Assembly: GCA_945786855.1 (NCBI GenBank)
Contig: CALZGI010000309.1
Location: forward strand, 1-56,041
Origin: Thermodesulfovibrionia bacterium
Lineage (GTDB): Bacteria; Nitrospirota; Thermodesulfovibrionia; UBA6902
Length of the DNA: 56,041 nucleotides
Direction: 5' to 3'
The translations under genes and the position numbers were made by a program. Shown one piece after another: positions 8,432-17,428 of this stretch; position 1 is the stretch's first letter, and each line of letters starts with the position of its first letter. Under the pieces are notes generated by a model. The model searched no databases. It saw only the letters and a program-made list of their open reading frames with translations, and was not told the origin of the DNA.

Positions 8432-8445
8432 TGCTGTCGACAGCA
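8432..8445. other. palindrome between plsY and queC
   Basis: A perfect 14-bp palindrome (half site TGCTGTC) fills the 28-base gap between the plsY stop and the queC start. It could form a small hairpin that modulates read-through or queC translation. It has no T-run, so it is not a standard terminator. Confidence 0.35.
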
Positions 8446-8447
8446 GG

Positions 8448-9110
8448 CTAAACCGCCTTATCCCCTATCCGGTCTTCAGTACCTGCCAACAGATTGCTGA
8501 TATTTGATTTATGTTTATAAATTATGCATGCCGCAAGTACAAGACCAACAATTGATTTTACGTATGATGAACCGGAAATCATATACACAATCGGCATTGC
8601 AGACACTGATACAATAGCTGCCAGTGCAGAATATTTAAAAGCAACCGCAACTGCAATCCAGATAAACAGTACAATTGCGGCAACAGCAGGACTGTAGGCA
8701 AGGATGACTCCAAATCCCGTTGCAACCCCCTTCCCGCCTCTGAATGAGAGAAATACAGAGAACATATGTCCAAGTACGGCAGATATCCCTGCTACACCCG
8801 GCCAGAGGTCCGCCATAAGACCCGCAAACTCCGGTCTTTCTCCGGAGTAGTCGATGTTCTTGATCACATACTGACAGATCAGAACAGGAACCGCCCCTTT
8901 CAACAGATCGCCGAGCAGGGTAAAGATGGCAGCTTTTTTACCTGCCGATCTCAGTACATTCGTGGCCCCGATGTTTTTACTTCCCATGCTTGTTATGTCA
9001 AGCCCCATTTTTTTTGTAAAGATAATGCCAAAGGGGATAGAGCCTGATACAAAGGCCACAGGAATAATAATATATAAGGCCGGATAGAACGTTAAAGCAT
9101 CAGCTATCAT
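8448..9110 (-). CDS. plsY: acyl-phosphate:glycerol-3-phosphate acyltransferase
   Basis: About 220 residues, an integral membrane enzyme that makes lysophosphatidic acid from acyl-phosphate and glycerol-3-phosphate, the first acylation in phospholipid synthesis. Family signatures are visible: SGSIPFG(I) near the N-terminus, [12 protein letters not shown], a GDLLKG motif and [12 protein letters not shown], between five hydrophobic segments. The frame extends to a TTG at 9122, but the ATG at 9110 overlaps the pgsA stop in an ATGA arrangement, a normal translational coupling, so 9110 is chosen. Together with pgsA upstream it forms a small phospholipid-synthesis unit. Confidence 0.95.
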   Translation of the reverse strand: MIADALTFYPALYIIIPVAFVSGSIPFGIIFTKKMGLDITSMGSKNIGATNVLRSAGKKAAIFTLLGDLLKGAVPVLICQYVIKNIDYSGERPEFAGLMADLWPGVAGISAVLGHMFSVFLSFRGGKGVATGFGVILAYSPAVAAIVLFIWIAVAVAFKYSALAAIVSVSAMPIVYMISGSSYVKSIVGLVLAACIIYKHKSNISNLLAGTEDRIGDKAV

Positions 9111-9646
9111 ATCCGTTTCCAAAAGAGTATAAAATACTGTACTCCCGATATAATTCCCAGGATCATTGCAATCCAGAGAAGGACTATTCCGAGATGGTAT
9201 AAATCAATGTCCTTGAATATCTCTGTCAATAGGAAAGTCTTGTCCAGGAGGAGAACAAGTATTGCCGAAATCTGCGCTGTAACTTTTATCTTTCCGCCCA
9301 TTTCAGCGGGGATGACAATGTCTTTTGTAAGAGCGACAATCCTCAATCCGGTCACGATAAACTCCCTGGCGATGATTACAATGGCAATCCAGGCAGGAAT
9401 AAGCTCCATGTCCACGAAAAGAATAAGGGCTGATATTACCAGGAGTTTGTCAGCAATAGGGTCAAGGAGTATCCCCATCTTTGTGACCTGCTTTGACTTT
9501 CGGGCCAGATAGCCGTCGAGCAGATCGGTCAGGGAAGCAATCGCAAAGAGCAGTGCACCAAGGAAAGGATGTTCCGGAGCTACCAGAATAAAGGGAAGAA
9601 TTATGAGTATTCTGCTGAATGTAATAATTGTGGGAACGTTAACCAA
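9107..9646 (-). CDS. pgsA: CDP-diacylglycerol--glycerol-3-phosphate 3-phosphatidyltransferase
   Basis: A 179-residue membrane enzyme that makes phosphatidylglycerol phosphate. It carries the complete CDP-alcohol phosphatidyltransferase signature D-xx-DG-xx-AR-x8-G-xxx-D-xxx-D between about residues 42 and 67 (DLLDGYLAR ... GILLDPIADK), and several hydrophobic helices. Translation starts at a TTG (9646), supported by AGGGGAG five bases upstream; it overlaps the end of kdsC by 8 bases. The downstream plsY overlaps by four bases, so kdsC-pgsA-plsY are probably translated from one message. Confidence 0.95.
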   Translation of the reverse strand: MVNVPTIITFSRILIILPFILVAPEHPFLGALLFAIASLTDLLDGYLARKSKQVTKMGILLDPIADKLLVISALILFVDMELIPAWIAIVIIAREFIVTGLRIVALTKDIVIPAEMGGKIKVTAQISAILVLLLDKTFLLTEIFKDIDLYHLGIVLLWIAMILGIISGVQYFILFWKRI

Positions 9647-10166
9647 GAGACTCCCCTGAGACTTTTTCCCAGAGCCCTGAGAATTTAAGAATGAGGTCCG
9701 TGAACTCCCTCACGGCCCCCCTGCCGCCTCGTCTCACTGTAATGATGTCCGCATGTTTTTTAATTTCCTCTTCTGCGTCGGCAGGTGCGGCAGTAAGACC
9801 CGCCCTTTTTATAAGTTCCTGATCGACCACATCATCGCCCATAAAAGCGACATTTTCTTCACTGCACTTATACTTCTCCATCATCTTTTCAAATACAAGT
9901 GATTTTTTGAATATTTTCTGATGAACATCCTGAATTCCCAGTTCCTTTGCCCGTATTTCAACGACCCTGGATTTTCTTCCTGTAATTATTCCAACCGGTA
10001 TGCCCGCTTTTTGCAGCATCTTAATCCCGTGACCGTCCCTGACATGAAACCTTTTGTACTCATTTCCATCATTGTCAAGAACAATACTTCCATCGGTCAG
10101 GACACCGTCGACGTCGAGAAGCAGGAGTTTTATTTTTTTTGCCTTTTCATTTATCCCTTTTTTCAT
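9639..10166 (-). CDS. kdsC: 3-deoxy-D-manno-octulosonate 8-phosphate phosphatase
   Basis: About 175 residues, a HAD-superfamily phosphatase that dephosphorylates Kdo-8-phosphate in lipopolysaccharide inner-core synthesis. It has the nucleophile motif DVDGVLTDG (D18 and D20), the hydrated HVRDGHGIKML segment, ITGR and the acidic MGDDVVD motif; it lacks a cap domain, as expected for KdsC. The frame runs up to a TTG at 10202, but the ATG at 10166 follows a GGGGG stretch and gives the normal family length. It is clustered with kdsD and kdsA, which supplies the full Kdo-8-P pathway apart from kdsB. Confidence 0.92.
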   Translation of the reverse strand: MKKGINEKAKKIKLLLLDVDGVLTDGSIVLDNDGNEYKRFHVRDGHGIKMLQKAGIPVGIITGRKSRVVEIRAKELGIQDVHQKIFKKSLVFEKMMEKYKCSEENVAFMGDDVVDQELIKRAGLTAAPADAEEEIKKHADIITVRRGGRGAVREFTDLILKFSGLWEKVSGESLG

Positions 10167-10261
10167 CCCATACCCCCACGCGTTCAGTTGTTCAATATAC
10201 AAATAAATCAGCTTCGGCTTTTTCCTGTTAAATCAATATAAGCGAACTCAGACCTGAACAG

Positions 10262-11230
10262 TTATACAATCCCTGCCTTCAATAAATCATGAAGATGAAT
10301 TACACCGTCTACAGTGTGATCCTCTTCAGCAACAACAAGGACAGTTATAGTATATTTTTCCATTAAAGCTACCGCTTTGGCAGCCAGCATATTTTTCCTG
10401 ATCGTTTTAGGCCTGTGGGTCATGACTTCACCCGCCCGTAGAGAGAAAAAATCTTCACCCCACTTTTCAAGCCCCCTCCGCAGGTCACCGTCGGTGATTA
10501 CCCCCAGGAGTTTATTGTCCGTATCAAGAACAGTTGTGAGTCCCAGTCTTTTTGAAGAGATTTCTATAATAGCGTCTTTCACAAGTGTATCTGAATCTAC
10601 AGACGGGACAACATCTCCACTATGCATAAGGTCTTCAACCGTCAGGAGCAGTTTTCGTCCAAGGCTTCCACCGGGATGGAAGAATGCGAAGTCCTCCTCG
10701 GTAAATCCTTTTTTGCTGAGCAGTGATATGGCAAGGGCATCTCCCATTGCAAGGGCCGCAGTTGTAGACGCTGTGGGTGCCAGTCCCATTGGGCATGCCT
10801 CTTCTGCTACTGAAATATCGAGTGAAACATCGGACCTTTTTGAGAGAACAGACTGGAAGTTGCCTGTCATGGCAATAATTTTCATGTCCAGTCTCTTGAG
10901 GGTGGGAAGAATGCGCACAACCTCTTCAGTTTCTCCACTGTTGGAAATCGCAAGGATTACATCGTCCTTTGATACCATTCCTATGTCGCCATGACTCCCT
11001 TCAGCAGGATTCAGAAACAGGGCAGGCGTGCCGGTAGAAGCAAGAGTGGCTGCTATTTTTTTACCGATGATTCCGGACTTCCCCATGCCGGTGACAACCA
11101 CCTTTCCTCTGCATTCATACATTACATGTACTGCCTGAACAAAAGATTCATCGACACGGTCAATAAGTTTCCTTACTGCATCCGCTTCTATTTTTAATAT
11201 ATTTTTTGCGTCTTCAATAATCTTATTCAT
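10262..11230 (-). CDS. kdsD: D-arabinose 5-phosphate isomerase
   Basis: A 322-residue enzyme that interconverts ribulose-5-phosphate and arabinose-5-phosphate, the first step toward Kdo. An N-terminal SIS sugar-isomerase domain (about 35-170) contains VVVTGMGKSGIIGKKIAATLASTGTPA, EGSHGDIGM and SNSGETEE. Two CBS domains follow (about 205-320) with the typical LGVITDGDLRR. Length and organisation match KdsD/GutQ. It lies 95 bases upstream of kdsC and 46 bases downstream of kdsA in one transcriptional direction. Confidence 0.95.
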   Translation of the reverse strand: MNKIIEDAKNILKIEADAVRKLIDRVDESFVQAVHVMYECRGKVVVTGMGKSGIIGKKIAATLASTGTPALFLNPAEGSHGDIGMVSKDDVILAISNSGETEEVVRILPTLKRLDMKIIAMTGNFQSVLSKRSDVSLDISVAEEACPMGLAPTASTTAALAMGDALAISLLSKKGFTEEDFAFFHPGGSLGRKLLLTVEDLMHSGDVVPSVDSDTLVKDAIIEISSKRLGLTTVLDTDNKLLGVITDGDLRRGLEKWGEDFFSLRAGEVMTHRPKTIRKNMLAAKAVALMEKYTITVLVVAEEDHTVDGVIHLHDLLKAGIV

Positions 11231-11276
11231 AACAAAATTTATGTTCCTTTTCCTTCAAACGAAAGACAGTCATTTA

Positions 11277-12116
11277 TCAACTCTGGTCTTCCCACTTCCT
11301 CACAAGAAGGTTCAGTGCCATGAGCTGTTCTGCCAACAGGGCAAACATGTCGAGGGACAGCATATTCGGTCCATCGCAGGGGGCCTTGTCAGGGTCGTCA
11401 TGAACTTCCATAAAAACGGCATCGCAGCCTGCCGAAACCGCTGATTTTGAAAGAGTGCCAATAAACTCTCTCTGCCCTCCGGAACAGGACCCCTTTCCTC
11501 CGGGAAGTTGAACACTGTGCGTTGCATCATACACAACAGGGTATCCGAAGCTTTGCATTATCGGTATGGACCGCATGTCAACCACAAGATTATTATATCC
11601 GAATGTAACGCCTCTTTCAGTCAGCATAACGTTCTTATTACCGACGGAAGTCACTTTACCTATAATATTCTCTGCGTCACCGGGTGCTAAAAACTGTCCC
11701 TTCTTTACATTGACCGGTTTTCCGGTCTGCGCTGCAGCCACAAGTAAATCTGTCTGTCTGCAGAGAAAAGCCGGTATCTGGATAATGTCCAGCACTTCCG
11801 CAGCATCGGCAACTTCCTCAACAGAATGAACATCAGATATAACGGGAAGCTCAGTTTCATCTCTGACTTTTTTCAGAATAGAGAGGCCTTTTTTGATTCC
11901 GGGCCCCCTGAAGGAATTCAGAGAAGTCCTGTTTGCTTTATCAAAGGAGCTTTTAAATATTATTGGGATTCCAAGAGTTTCCCCGAATTGCTTCAGTCTT
12001 TCAGCATGCCTGAGAGTGGAAACCGCATCCTCAATAACACAGGGACCGGCAATAAAGACAAGCGGGTTTCCAGCCCCAATTTTAACGCTTCCTGCTTTTA
12101 CTTCCCTTGTTTTCAT
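11277..12116 (-). CDS. kdsA: 2-dehydro-3-deoxyphosphooctonate aldolase (Kdo-8-P synthase)
   Basis: About 280 residues, a DAHP-synthase-fold enzyme condensing arabinose-5-phosphate with phosphoenolpyruvate. Characteristic segments are FIAGPCVIE, FKSSFDKANRTS, FRGPG, VKKGQFLAPGD, ERGVTFGYNNLVVDMRS and the C-terminal EVHDDPDKAPCDGPN. The open frame continues 13 residues upstream (TTG at 12155), but family members start close to the VKAGSVKIG segment, so the ATG at 12116 is preferred even though its GGAG is very close. It is the first gene of kdsA-kdsD-kdsC-pgsA-plsY-queC. A promoter in the 140-base gap to lpd is expected but not certain. Confidence 0.95.
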   Translation of the reverse strand: MKTREVKAGSVKIGAGNPLVFIAGPCVIEDAVSTLRHAERLKQFGETLGIPIIFKSSFDKANRTSLNSFRGPGIKKGLSILKKVRDETELPVISDVHSVEEVADAAEVLDIIQIPAFLCRQTDLLVAAAQTGKPVNVKKGQFLAPGDAENIIGKVTSVGNKNVMLTERGVTFGYNNLVVDMRSIPIMQSFGYPVVYDATHSVQLPGGKGSCSGGQREFIGTLSKSAVSAGCDAVFMEVHDDPDKAPCDGPNMLSLDMFALLAEQLMALNLLVRKWEDQS

Positions 12117-12255
12117 CTCCGAAGCATCTTTCTGTGAAAAACCCCCTACCACCAATGCGCGGCAGTACGGGGGATTTATTTAACAACCAACAATGAACTT
12201 AATTTTATGGTTATTCAATATGTTAACATCACTAGTCTTACAACTTACATTAAAC

Positions 12256-13641
12256 TCACTTCTTGGGACAGTGCACAGCCATGTCATGGACATCCTCGGC
12301 AGCTTCCATAATGCCTTCGGCAAGTGTGGGGTGTGCATGAATTGTGTGAGCAATATCTTTCACTGTCAGTCCTTTTTCCATAGCTACTGCAATTTCATGG
12401 ACTAAATCAGAGGCATGCGGTCCGATAATGTGCGCACCGAGTATTTTGTCGGTGCTCGCCTCTGATATGATTTTGAAGAGCCCCGCTATTTCACCCATGG
12501 CATGAGCCTTTCCTAGGGCCCTGAACTGAAACCGCCCGACCTTGTATTGAATTCCCTTGTCCACAACATCCTTTTCCCTTAGACCAACAGACCCAATTTC
12601 AGGGCTGGTAAAAATTGCAGCAGGTATAACATCGTAGTTGACACTGGATTTTGCTCCCATGGCGTTTTCTGCAGCAACCATACCTTCCTTTGAAGCAAGG
12701 TGGGCAAGCATAATACCTCCAACAACATCGCCTATCGCGAAAATTCCCCCTACATTCGTCTGAAGGCTGCTGTCAACTAAAATCTCCCCTCTCTGCCCTG
12801 TTTTTACGCCAACCGCTTCAAGCCCTATTTCCCTGCTGTTTACAGACCTGCCGATGGAAACAAGCACTTTTTCCGCTTCAATGGTCTTTCCGTTCGACAG
12901 TGCAACCGATACTCCTTTGTCCCGGACATCAACCTTATCAACGCTTGTGTTTGTTAATAATTTAATTTTCTTTTTCTTCAGTTCTCTTTCGAGTAATTGA
13001 GAAATTTCTTCATCCTCAGTCGAAACCGCGTTTGGCATCATCTCAACCATTGTCACATCGGAGCCGAATTCTTTATAGATAAATGCAAATTCACACCCGA
13101 TAACGCCTGCTCCTATAACGAGAAGGCTTTCAGGTACTGAATCGGGATTAATGGCATGATCACTGGACAGAATCCGGGTACCGTCATAAGGAAATACAGG
13201 TATCTGCGCGGGCTTTGATCCCGTCGCGATAATGATTTTATCCGTCTCCACTTCAGAAGTTGAACCGTCCGGGAAAGACACCCTGATTAACCCAGGATTT
13301 ACTATGACTCCCCTTCCTTCAATAAGCCGTACGCCCCAGGATTTGAAAAGACCACGAATTCCTTTTACCTGTGTTGCAACAACCTTGTTTTTTCTCTCGA
13401 CTATTCTCTCTATATTCGGGGTTATCGTCCCCTCGAGGTCCAGTCCGTAATTTTTGGCATTTTTTGCCTTGTGCAGGACTTCTGCTGAAGCTATTAATGT
13501 CTTTGTGGGTATGCATCCCCAGTTAAGGCATGTACCTCCAACTTCACCTTCCTCTATAACCATGACTTCAGCACCAAGCTGGGCAGCCCTTATAGCTGCA
13601 ACATAACCACCCGGTCCGGCACCCAGTATTGTTATCTTCAT
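12256..13641 (-). CDS. lpd: dihydrolipoyl dehydrogenase
   Basis: A 461-residue FAD flavoprotein (E3/L-protein) that reoxidises dihydrolipoyl groups with NAD+. It shows the N-terminal FAD motif GAGPGGYVAAIRAAQLG, the redox disulfide GGTCLNWGC (C38-C43), the NAD motif GAGVIGCEFA, the second FAD segment FAIGDVVGG and the C-terminal active-site HAHPTLAE. The start overlaps the gcvH stop by one base, so its substrate in this unit is most likely lipoyl-GcvH. No gcvT or gcvP is present in the window. Confidence 0.95.
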   Translation of the reverse strand: MKITILGAGPGGYVAAIRAAQLGAEVMVIEEGEVGGTCLNWGCIPTKTLIASAEVLHKAKNAKNYGLDLEGTITPNIERIVERKNKVVATQVKGIRGLFKSWGVRLIEGRGVIVNPGLIRVSFPDGSTSEVETDKIIIATGSKPAQIPVFPYDGTRILSSDHAINPDSVPESLLVIGAGVIGCEFAFIYKEFGSDVTMVEMMPNAVSTEDEEISQLLERELKKKKIKLLTNTSVDKVDVRDKGVSVALSNGKTIEAEKVLVSIGRSVNSREIGLEAVGVKTGQRGEILVDSSLQTNVGGIFAIGDVVGGIMLAHLASKEGMVAAENAMGAKSSVNYDVIPAAIFTSPEIGSVGLREKDVVDKGIQYKVGRFQFRALGKAHAMGEIAGLFKIISEASTDKILGAHIIGPHASDLVHEIAVAMEKGLTVKDIAHTIHAHPTLAEGIMEAAEDVHDMAVHCPKK

Positions 13642-14033
13642 TATTTCAGTTTCACCTCATCTTCGAGATATTTTTCATAATCAGCTGAATCCATGAGATC
13701 ACCCAGTTCTGAATCACTCTCCATTTCAATAACCGCAACCCATCCCTTGCCATAGGGGTCTTCATTGATTATTTCAGGAGAATCTCCCAAGTCTTCATTA
13801 AATTCAACTACGGTTCCGCTCACGGGACTGATAACAGACGAAGTGGCTTTCGTCGATTCTATCTGGGTAAGTTCAGTGCCTGCCTCTATCGTGGACTCAA
13901 GTTCAGGGGCATCCACATACACAATGTCACCAAGTGACTCCTGTGCATAAAATGAAATCCCTATGGTTGCCTTGTTCCCTGACACTTTAACCCACGCATG
14001 CTCTTTATGATATTTGACATCATCAGGATACAT
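13641..14033 (-). CDS. gcvH: glycine cleavage system H protein
   Basis: A 130-residue lipoyl carrier protein. The lipoylated lysine is K62 in IESTKATSSV, inside the conserved SLGDIVYVDAPE ... SPVSGTVVEFN framework; the C-terminus is rich in acidic residues. The start is firmly placed by AAGGAGGG seven bases upstream. It forms a bicistronic unit with lpd. Because the rest of the glycine cleavage complex is absent from the window, this could be part of a distributed glycine system; a specialised lipoyl-carrier use cannot be excluded from sequence alone. Confidence 0.95.
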   Translation of the reverse strand: MYPDDVKYHKEHAWVKVSGNKATIGISFYAQESLGDIVYVDAPELESTIEAGTELTQIESTKATSSVISPVSGTVVEFNEDLGDSPEIINEDPYGKGWVAVIEMESDSELGDLMDSADYEKYLEDEVKLK

Positions 14034-14133
14034 GTTTACCCTCCTTGATTAAATTACTGGTTCTGTGTTCTTTCTTGAATAAAAAGGTGTGTGAAATTCT
14101 AATCATAGAAATACAATTTGTCAAGAAAACAGC

Positions 14134-14673
14134 TTATTCAGCAAGGAATTTATCGATATACTGTTTCGACCCTTTGCCGGTCCAATCCCTGAAGCCTGTG
14201 AATTTTTTCTTAACGATACCCTCTTCATCTATAAAGTATGATGTGGGAAGTCCAGCAATATTGTAAAGTGCAGCCACTGTGCCGTCGCTGTCGGAAAGGA
14301 CCGGAAATTCAGACGGGTTTTTTTTCATATAATTTTTGACTGTTTCGATTGAACGGTCAATGGAGACAGAAATGATGGCGAGTCCCCTCTCGCCGTATTC
14401 GGCATGAATCATGTTCAGGTGGTTCCTTTCTTTTCTGCAGTATGGGCACCATGTTGCCCAGAAGTTTAAAAGAACATTCTTCCCTTTTAATGATGAAAGG
14501 GATACTTCCTTCCCTGTCAGATCCTTCAACACAAAGTCAGGAGCGCTCGCACCGATCCTGCTGTCGACAAGCATCGGATTAAATCCCTCGGCACTGTCAA
14601 TAGTCACCTGGGAAACAAAAAGGTACAATCCGGCAATAAAAGCCAGGACACACAGTAAACTATATCGTTTCAT
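14134..14673 (-). CDS. TlpA/ResA-type membrane-anchored thioredoxin
   Basis: A 179-residue protein with an uncleaved or signal-type hydrophobic N-terminus (residues about 5-22), which puts the thioredoxin domain in the periplasm. The active site is WCPYC (C76 and C79), preceded by SAPDFVLKDLTGKEVSLSSLKGK and followed by a cis-Pro segment AGLPTSYFID, all typical of TlpA/ResA/CcmG proteins. Such proteins reduce disulfides in periplasmic targets, often apocytochromes c. The window encodes at least one c-type cytochrome, but that link is only suggestive. It lies directly downstream of the tRNA-Leu gene. Confidence 0.9.
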   Translation of the reverse strand: MKRYSLLCVLAFIAGLYLFVSQVTIDSAEGFNPMLVDSRIGASAPDFVLKDLTGKEVSLSSLKGKNVLLNFWATWCPYCRKERNHLNMIHAEYGERGLAIISVSIDRSIETVKNYMKKNPSEFPVLSDSDGTVAALYNIAGLPTSYFIDEEGIVKKKFTGFRDWTGKGSKQYIDKFLAE

Positions 14674-14717
14674 ATTTCTTTCTTTCCTTTATATAGAGTA
14701 ACCTTATCATGTTTTAA

Positions 14718-14803
14718 TGGTGCCGGAGGCGGGAGTTGAACCCGCACGTCCTTGCGGACAATGGATTTTGAGTCCACCGCGTCTGCCATTCCACCACTCC
14801 GGC
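14718..14803 (-). tRNA. tRNA-Leu (anticodon CAA)
   Basis: An 86-base tRNA including an encoded CCA end. The acceptor arms GCCGGAG/CTCCGGC pair perfectly. The T arm is GCGGG-TTCAACT-CCCGC, and the anticodon loop CTCAAAA gives CAA, reading UUG. A long variable arm (TGTCCGCAAGGACG region) confirms a class II leucine tRNA. It is on the same strand as, and about 45 bases upstream of, the TlpA-type gene. Confidence 0.97.
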
Positions 14804-14993
14804 TCCCTTGATTTTAAAGGGTTTTATCAACCTTTACGCAAACTATTATACAACAATAGTAGTAGAAAAGAGGGCACTATACAGAAAATACATTACAGAA
14901 TGGGAAATAGAAATAGAATGAAATGAAATTTTATTCAATAATTTTTGTGTTCCTATGATAAATGCAGCCTCTGTCTAAGTATAAATAATTCGA

Positions 14994-15155
14994 GATGTAG
15001 AAATGGTGCTGAATGACGCAGGGGAAATGGTACAGAACGCATGGAATGAATTACCAATAAAATGTCCTGGGATGGCAATTGATGAATATATTGTAATGCC
15101 CAATAATGTACATGGCATCACATTCATTGTAGGGGCTCCTCTTGTGAGTGCCCAT
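14994..15155 (+). pseudogene. fragment of a REP-associated (IS200-like, Y1) transposase
   Basis: The plus-strand frame reads EMVLNDAGEMVQNAWNELP ... DEYIVMPNNVHGI, which matches the central part of RAYT/Y1 transposases, including the conserved VMPNHVHGI segment (the first catalytic His of the HUH pair is Asn here). Only about 50 residues remain: the N-terminal part is absent and the frame runs into unrelated sequence after VGAPLVSAH. It is therefore a decayed insertion remnant. It lies in the 650-base gap between the tRNA-Leu gene and motA, where no other gene is apparent. Confidence 0.75.
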
Positions 15156-15270
15156 GCCTTTCCATCACCCCGGAGTCACTCGTATTATTAAGATAAACAG
15201 ACCATTCGTTAATAATCAAAGAGATATGTATTTTGGTAGATATCAGTGTGGTCAACTTTAATTTATCCAT

Positions 15271-15298
15271 TAAAGTTTTATCCCCTTGATACCGAATA
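15271..15298 (+). promoter_or_regulatory. weak sigma-28-like promoter upstream of motA
   Basis: TAAAGTTT (15271-15278) matches the FliA -35 consensus exactly. A partial -10 match (ACCGAATA, 15291-15298) follows one base further away than the optimum. It lies about 160 bases upstream of motA. The -35 element is convincing; the -10 match is only five of eight, so this is tentative. Confidence 0.35.
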
Positions 15299-15458
15299 GT
15301 ATAGTAAATATTTCTTAATGGAAATGCTGTTAAGCATGATATAAAACTTATTAATCAGTCACTTGATTGTGTGATCATTATGACCATATTATTACAAGGC
15401 GTCTACATACTCCTCTCATCGAGGCGTACATACTGAACTGATGTAAAGGAACATATTA

Positions 15459-16307
15459 ATGTTTGTGATAATTGGTATCATTGTCGTTTTCGCATCTGTA
15501 ATCGGCGGGTATGTTCTCCATCACGGGAATCTCCATGTCCTCTTTCAGCCCACAGAATTGCTCATTATTGGCGGGGCTGCCGTCGGTGCTTTTATAATTC
15601 AGTCCCCTGCTAACGTCCTGGGAATAGTTGTAAAAAATAGCATGAGAGTATTGTCTGCAAAGGGGCCCAATAAAAGTCAGTTCCTTGAGGTACTGGGATG
15701 CCTGAATGCAATATTTACAAAGATGAGGAAGGAAGGACTTATCGCCATTGAAGGTGATATTGAAAATCCGCAAGAAAGTCCCATATTCACCAAATACCCC
15801 AGCATTCTCAAAAACCACCATGCTCTGGACTTTATCTGTGACAACCTGAAGGTAATTATATCGGCAAACGTAACTCCCTTCGAACTTGAGAATGTAATGG
15901 ACCTTGAGATGGAGTCCCATCACCATGAGGCGATGATTCCGTCTCACAGTATAAATAAAATTGCCGATGGACTTCCGGCCCTCGGTATCGTAGCCGCTGT
16001 ACTGGGCGTTGTCATTACCATGGGGAAGGTCAGTGAGCCTCCGGAAGTACTTGGTGCAAGCATTGGAGCAGCTCTTGTGGGAACATTCCTCGGCGTATTG
16101 CTCAGTTATGGATTTGTTGGACCCGTGGGAACACACCTTGAGCATATAGCTGAGGATGACCTTCTTGCCTTTCAGGTAGTCAAAATAGCCCTCGTCTCCT
16201 TTGTAGGAGGTTCAGCGCCGCAGATAGCCGTCGAATATGCGCGTCGCGTGATCCCGTCAGGTGCAAAACCGAGTTTTACGGAGCTTGAGGAGTCATTGAG
16301 AGCATGA
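15459..16307 (+). CDS. motA: flagellar motor stator protein MotA (first copy)
   Basis: A 282-residue inner-membrane stator subunit of the longer MotA class (close in length to E. coli MotA). Four hydrophobic segments are visible (two at the N-terminus, two around 165-215), with PALGIVAAVLGVVITMGKV and GAALVGTFLGVLLSYGFVGP, the signatures of helices 3 and 4, and a large cytoplasmic loop containing the E/R residues that meet FliG. It overlaps motB by four bases (ATGA). It is encoded on the opposite strand from all the other flagellar genes in the window and probably has its own promoter. Confidence 0.95.
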   Translation: MFVIIGIIVVFASVIGGYVLHHGNLHVLFQPTELLIIGGAAVGAFIIQSPANVLGIVVKNSMRVLSAKGPNKSQFLEVLGCLNAIFTKMRKEGLIAIEGDIENPQESPIFTKYPSILKNHHALDFICDNLKVIISANVTPFELENVMDLEMESHHHEAMIPSHSINKIADGLPALGIVAAVLGVVITMGKVSEPPEVLGASIGAALVGTFLGVLLSYGFVGPVGTHLEHIAEDDLLAFQVVKIALVSFVGGSAPQIAVEYARRVIPSGAKPSFTELEESLRA

Positions 16308-17428
16308 GCAACAATAATTCAATAATAGTCAAGAAAGTAAAAAAAGTCAGCGGAGGCGGTCACCACGGTGGTGGATGGAAAGTTGCATATGCAGATTTTG
16401 TGACAGCCATGATGGCCTTTTTTTTACTCCTCTGGCTTCTCTCAATGGTGTCAGATGAAAAAAGGGCCCGGCTGTCAGCCTATTTCAAGTATTTCAGTTT
16501 ATATGACAGCGGCGGCACATCATGGATGGGCAAATCAAGTGACATTTTTGCTGAGTCCGGAGAAAATAAGATGAAAGTATTCGCTGACAGACATGGTGAT
16601 ACTGTTGAAAATTCAGAAGTACTTCAGAAGAAAATGCTGGAAGTTGGTGATGCAATAAAAGAGGGCATTTCAAAAAAAATGGGTGATATGGAAGACCAGG
16701 TCCTTATTGATATTGTTGATGAAGGTATCCGGATTCAGATGATCGACAAAGAAGGCAGTTTAATGTTCGAACGCGGAAAAAACACATTAACACCAAAGGC
16801 CAGAGAAGTCCTTAAAATATTAAGTAAAGATATCAACAGTGTTGATAACAAGATTATCATTGAAGGACATACAGACTCACTGCCCTATGCCGGAAAAGAG
16901 TACAGCAACTGGGAACTGTCCACGGAAAGGGCGTCATCAGCGAGAAGGGCCCTCGAATCAGAGGGGCTGGATCCGAAAAGGATTTCCCGCGTCGCCGGGT
17001 ATGCCGACTCAGACCCGCTTATCAAAGATGACCCGAGAGATCCTCGTAACCGCCGCATCAGTATTACCCTTAAGGCACCAGAGAGAAAAAAGGAAGATAT
17101 TGTCGTAATAAAAAGTGATGGCCAACAGTTAAAGGATGTGCCGAAAGAACTTATATCCACAATAGATAGTAAATCAATTCCGCACCCTGAAGCAATAATG
17201 AAAGAAAAAGCGGCAGCAGGTACATCGACACGGGACTACGACTCTATCATTCGGCAAGGCAACGTCAAGATGAAAAACGGAAATTATTCTTCAAATACAA
17301 AGAATCACAGTCCTGCCGGGCAAGAACTTAATAATGTGCGGGGTGGACCGAGAGTACCGGTAATCAAAGAACTTTTAAGTCCTGTTCTGTCCGATGATCT
17401 GTTCACCGACACACCGGGTGGAAAATAG
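16304..17428 (+). CDS. motB: flagellar motor stator protein MotB (first copy)
   Basis: A 374-residue partner of MotA. A single N-terminal membrane helix carries the ion-binding aspartate D31 (KVAYADFVTAMMAFFLLLWL). The OmpA-like peptidoglycan-binding domain (about 150-265) contains IEGHTDSLPY and NWELSTERA. The C-terminal 100 residues are an unstructured-looking, polar extension. The stop codon lies directly against the stop of the convergent histidine kinase gene (17428/17429), leaving no intergenic space. Confidence 0.95.
   Translation: MSNNNSIIVKKVKKVSGGGHHGGGWKVAYADFVTAMMAFFLLLWLLSMVSDEKRARLSAYFKYFSLYDSGGTSWMGKSSDIFAESGENKMKVFADRHGDTVENSEVLQKKMLEVGDAIKEGISKKMGDMEDQVLIDIVDEGIRIQMIDKEGSLMFERGKNTLTPKAREVLKILSKDINSVDNKIIIEGHTDSLPYAGKEYSNWELSTERASSARRALESEGLDPKRISRVAGYADSDPLIKDDPRDPRNRRISITLKAPERKKEDIVVIKSDGQQLKDVPKELISTIDSKSIPHPEAIMKEKAAAGTSTRDYDSIIRQGNVKMKNGNYSSNTKNHSPAGQELNNVRGGPRVPVIKELLSPVLSDDLFTDTPGGK

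Noticed and set aside
15456-16145. Long minus-strand frame opposite motA (229 codons)
   Set aside because: Antisense shadow of an unambiguous motA; no family features.
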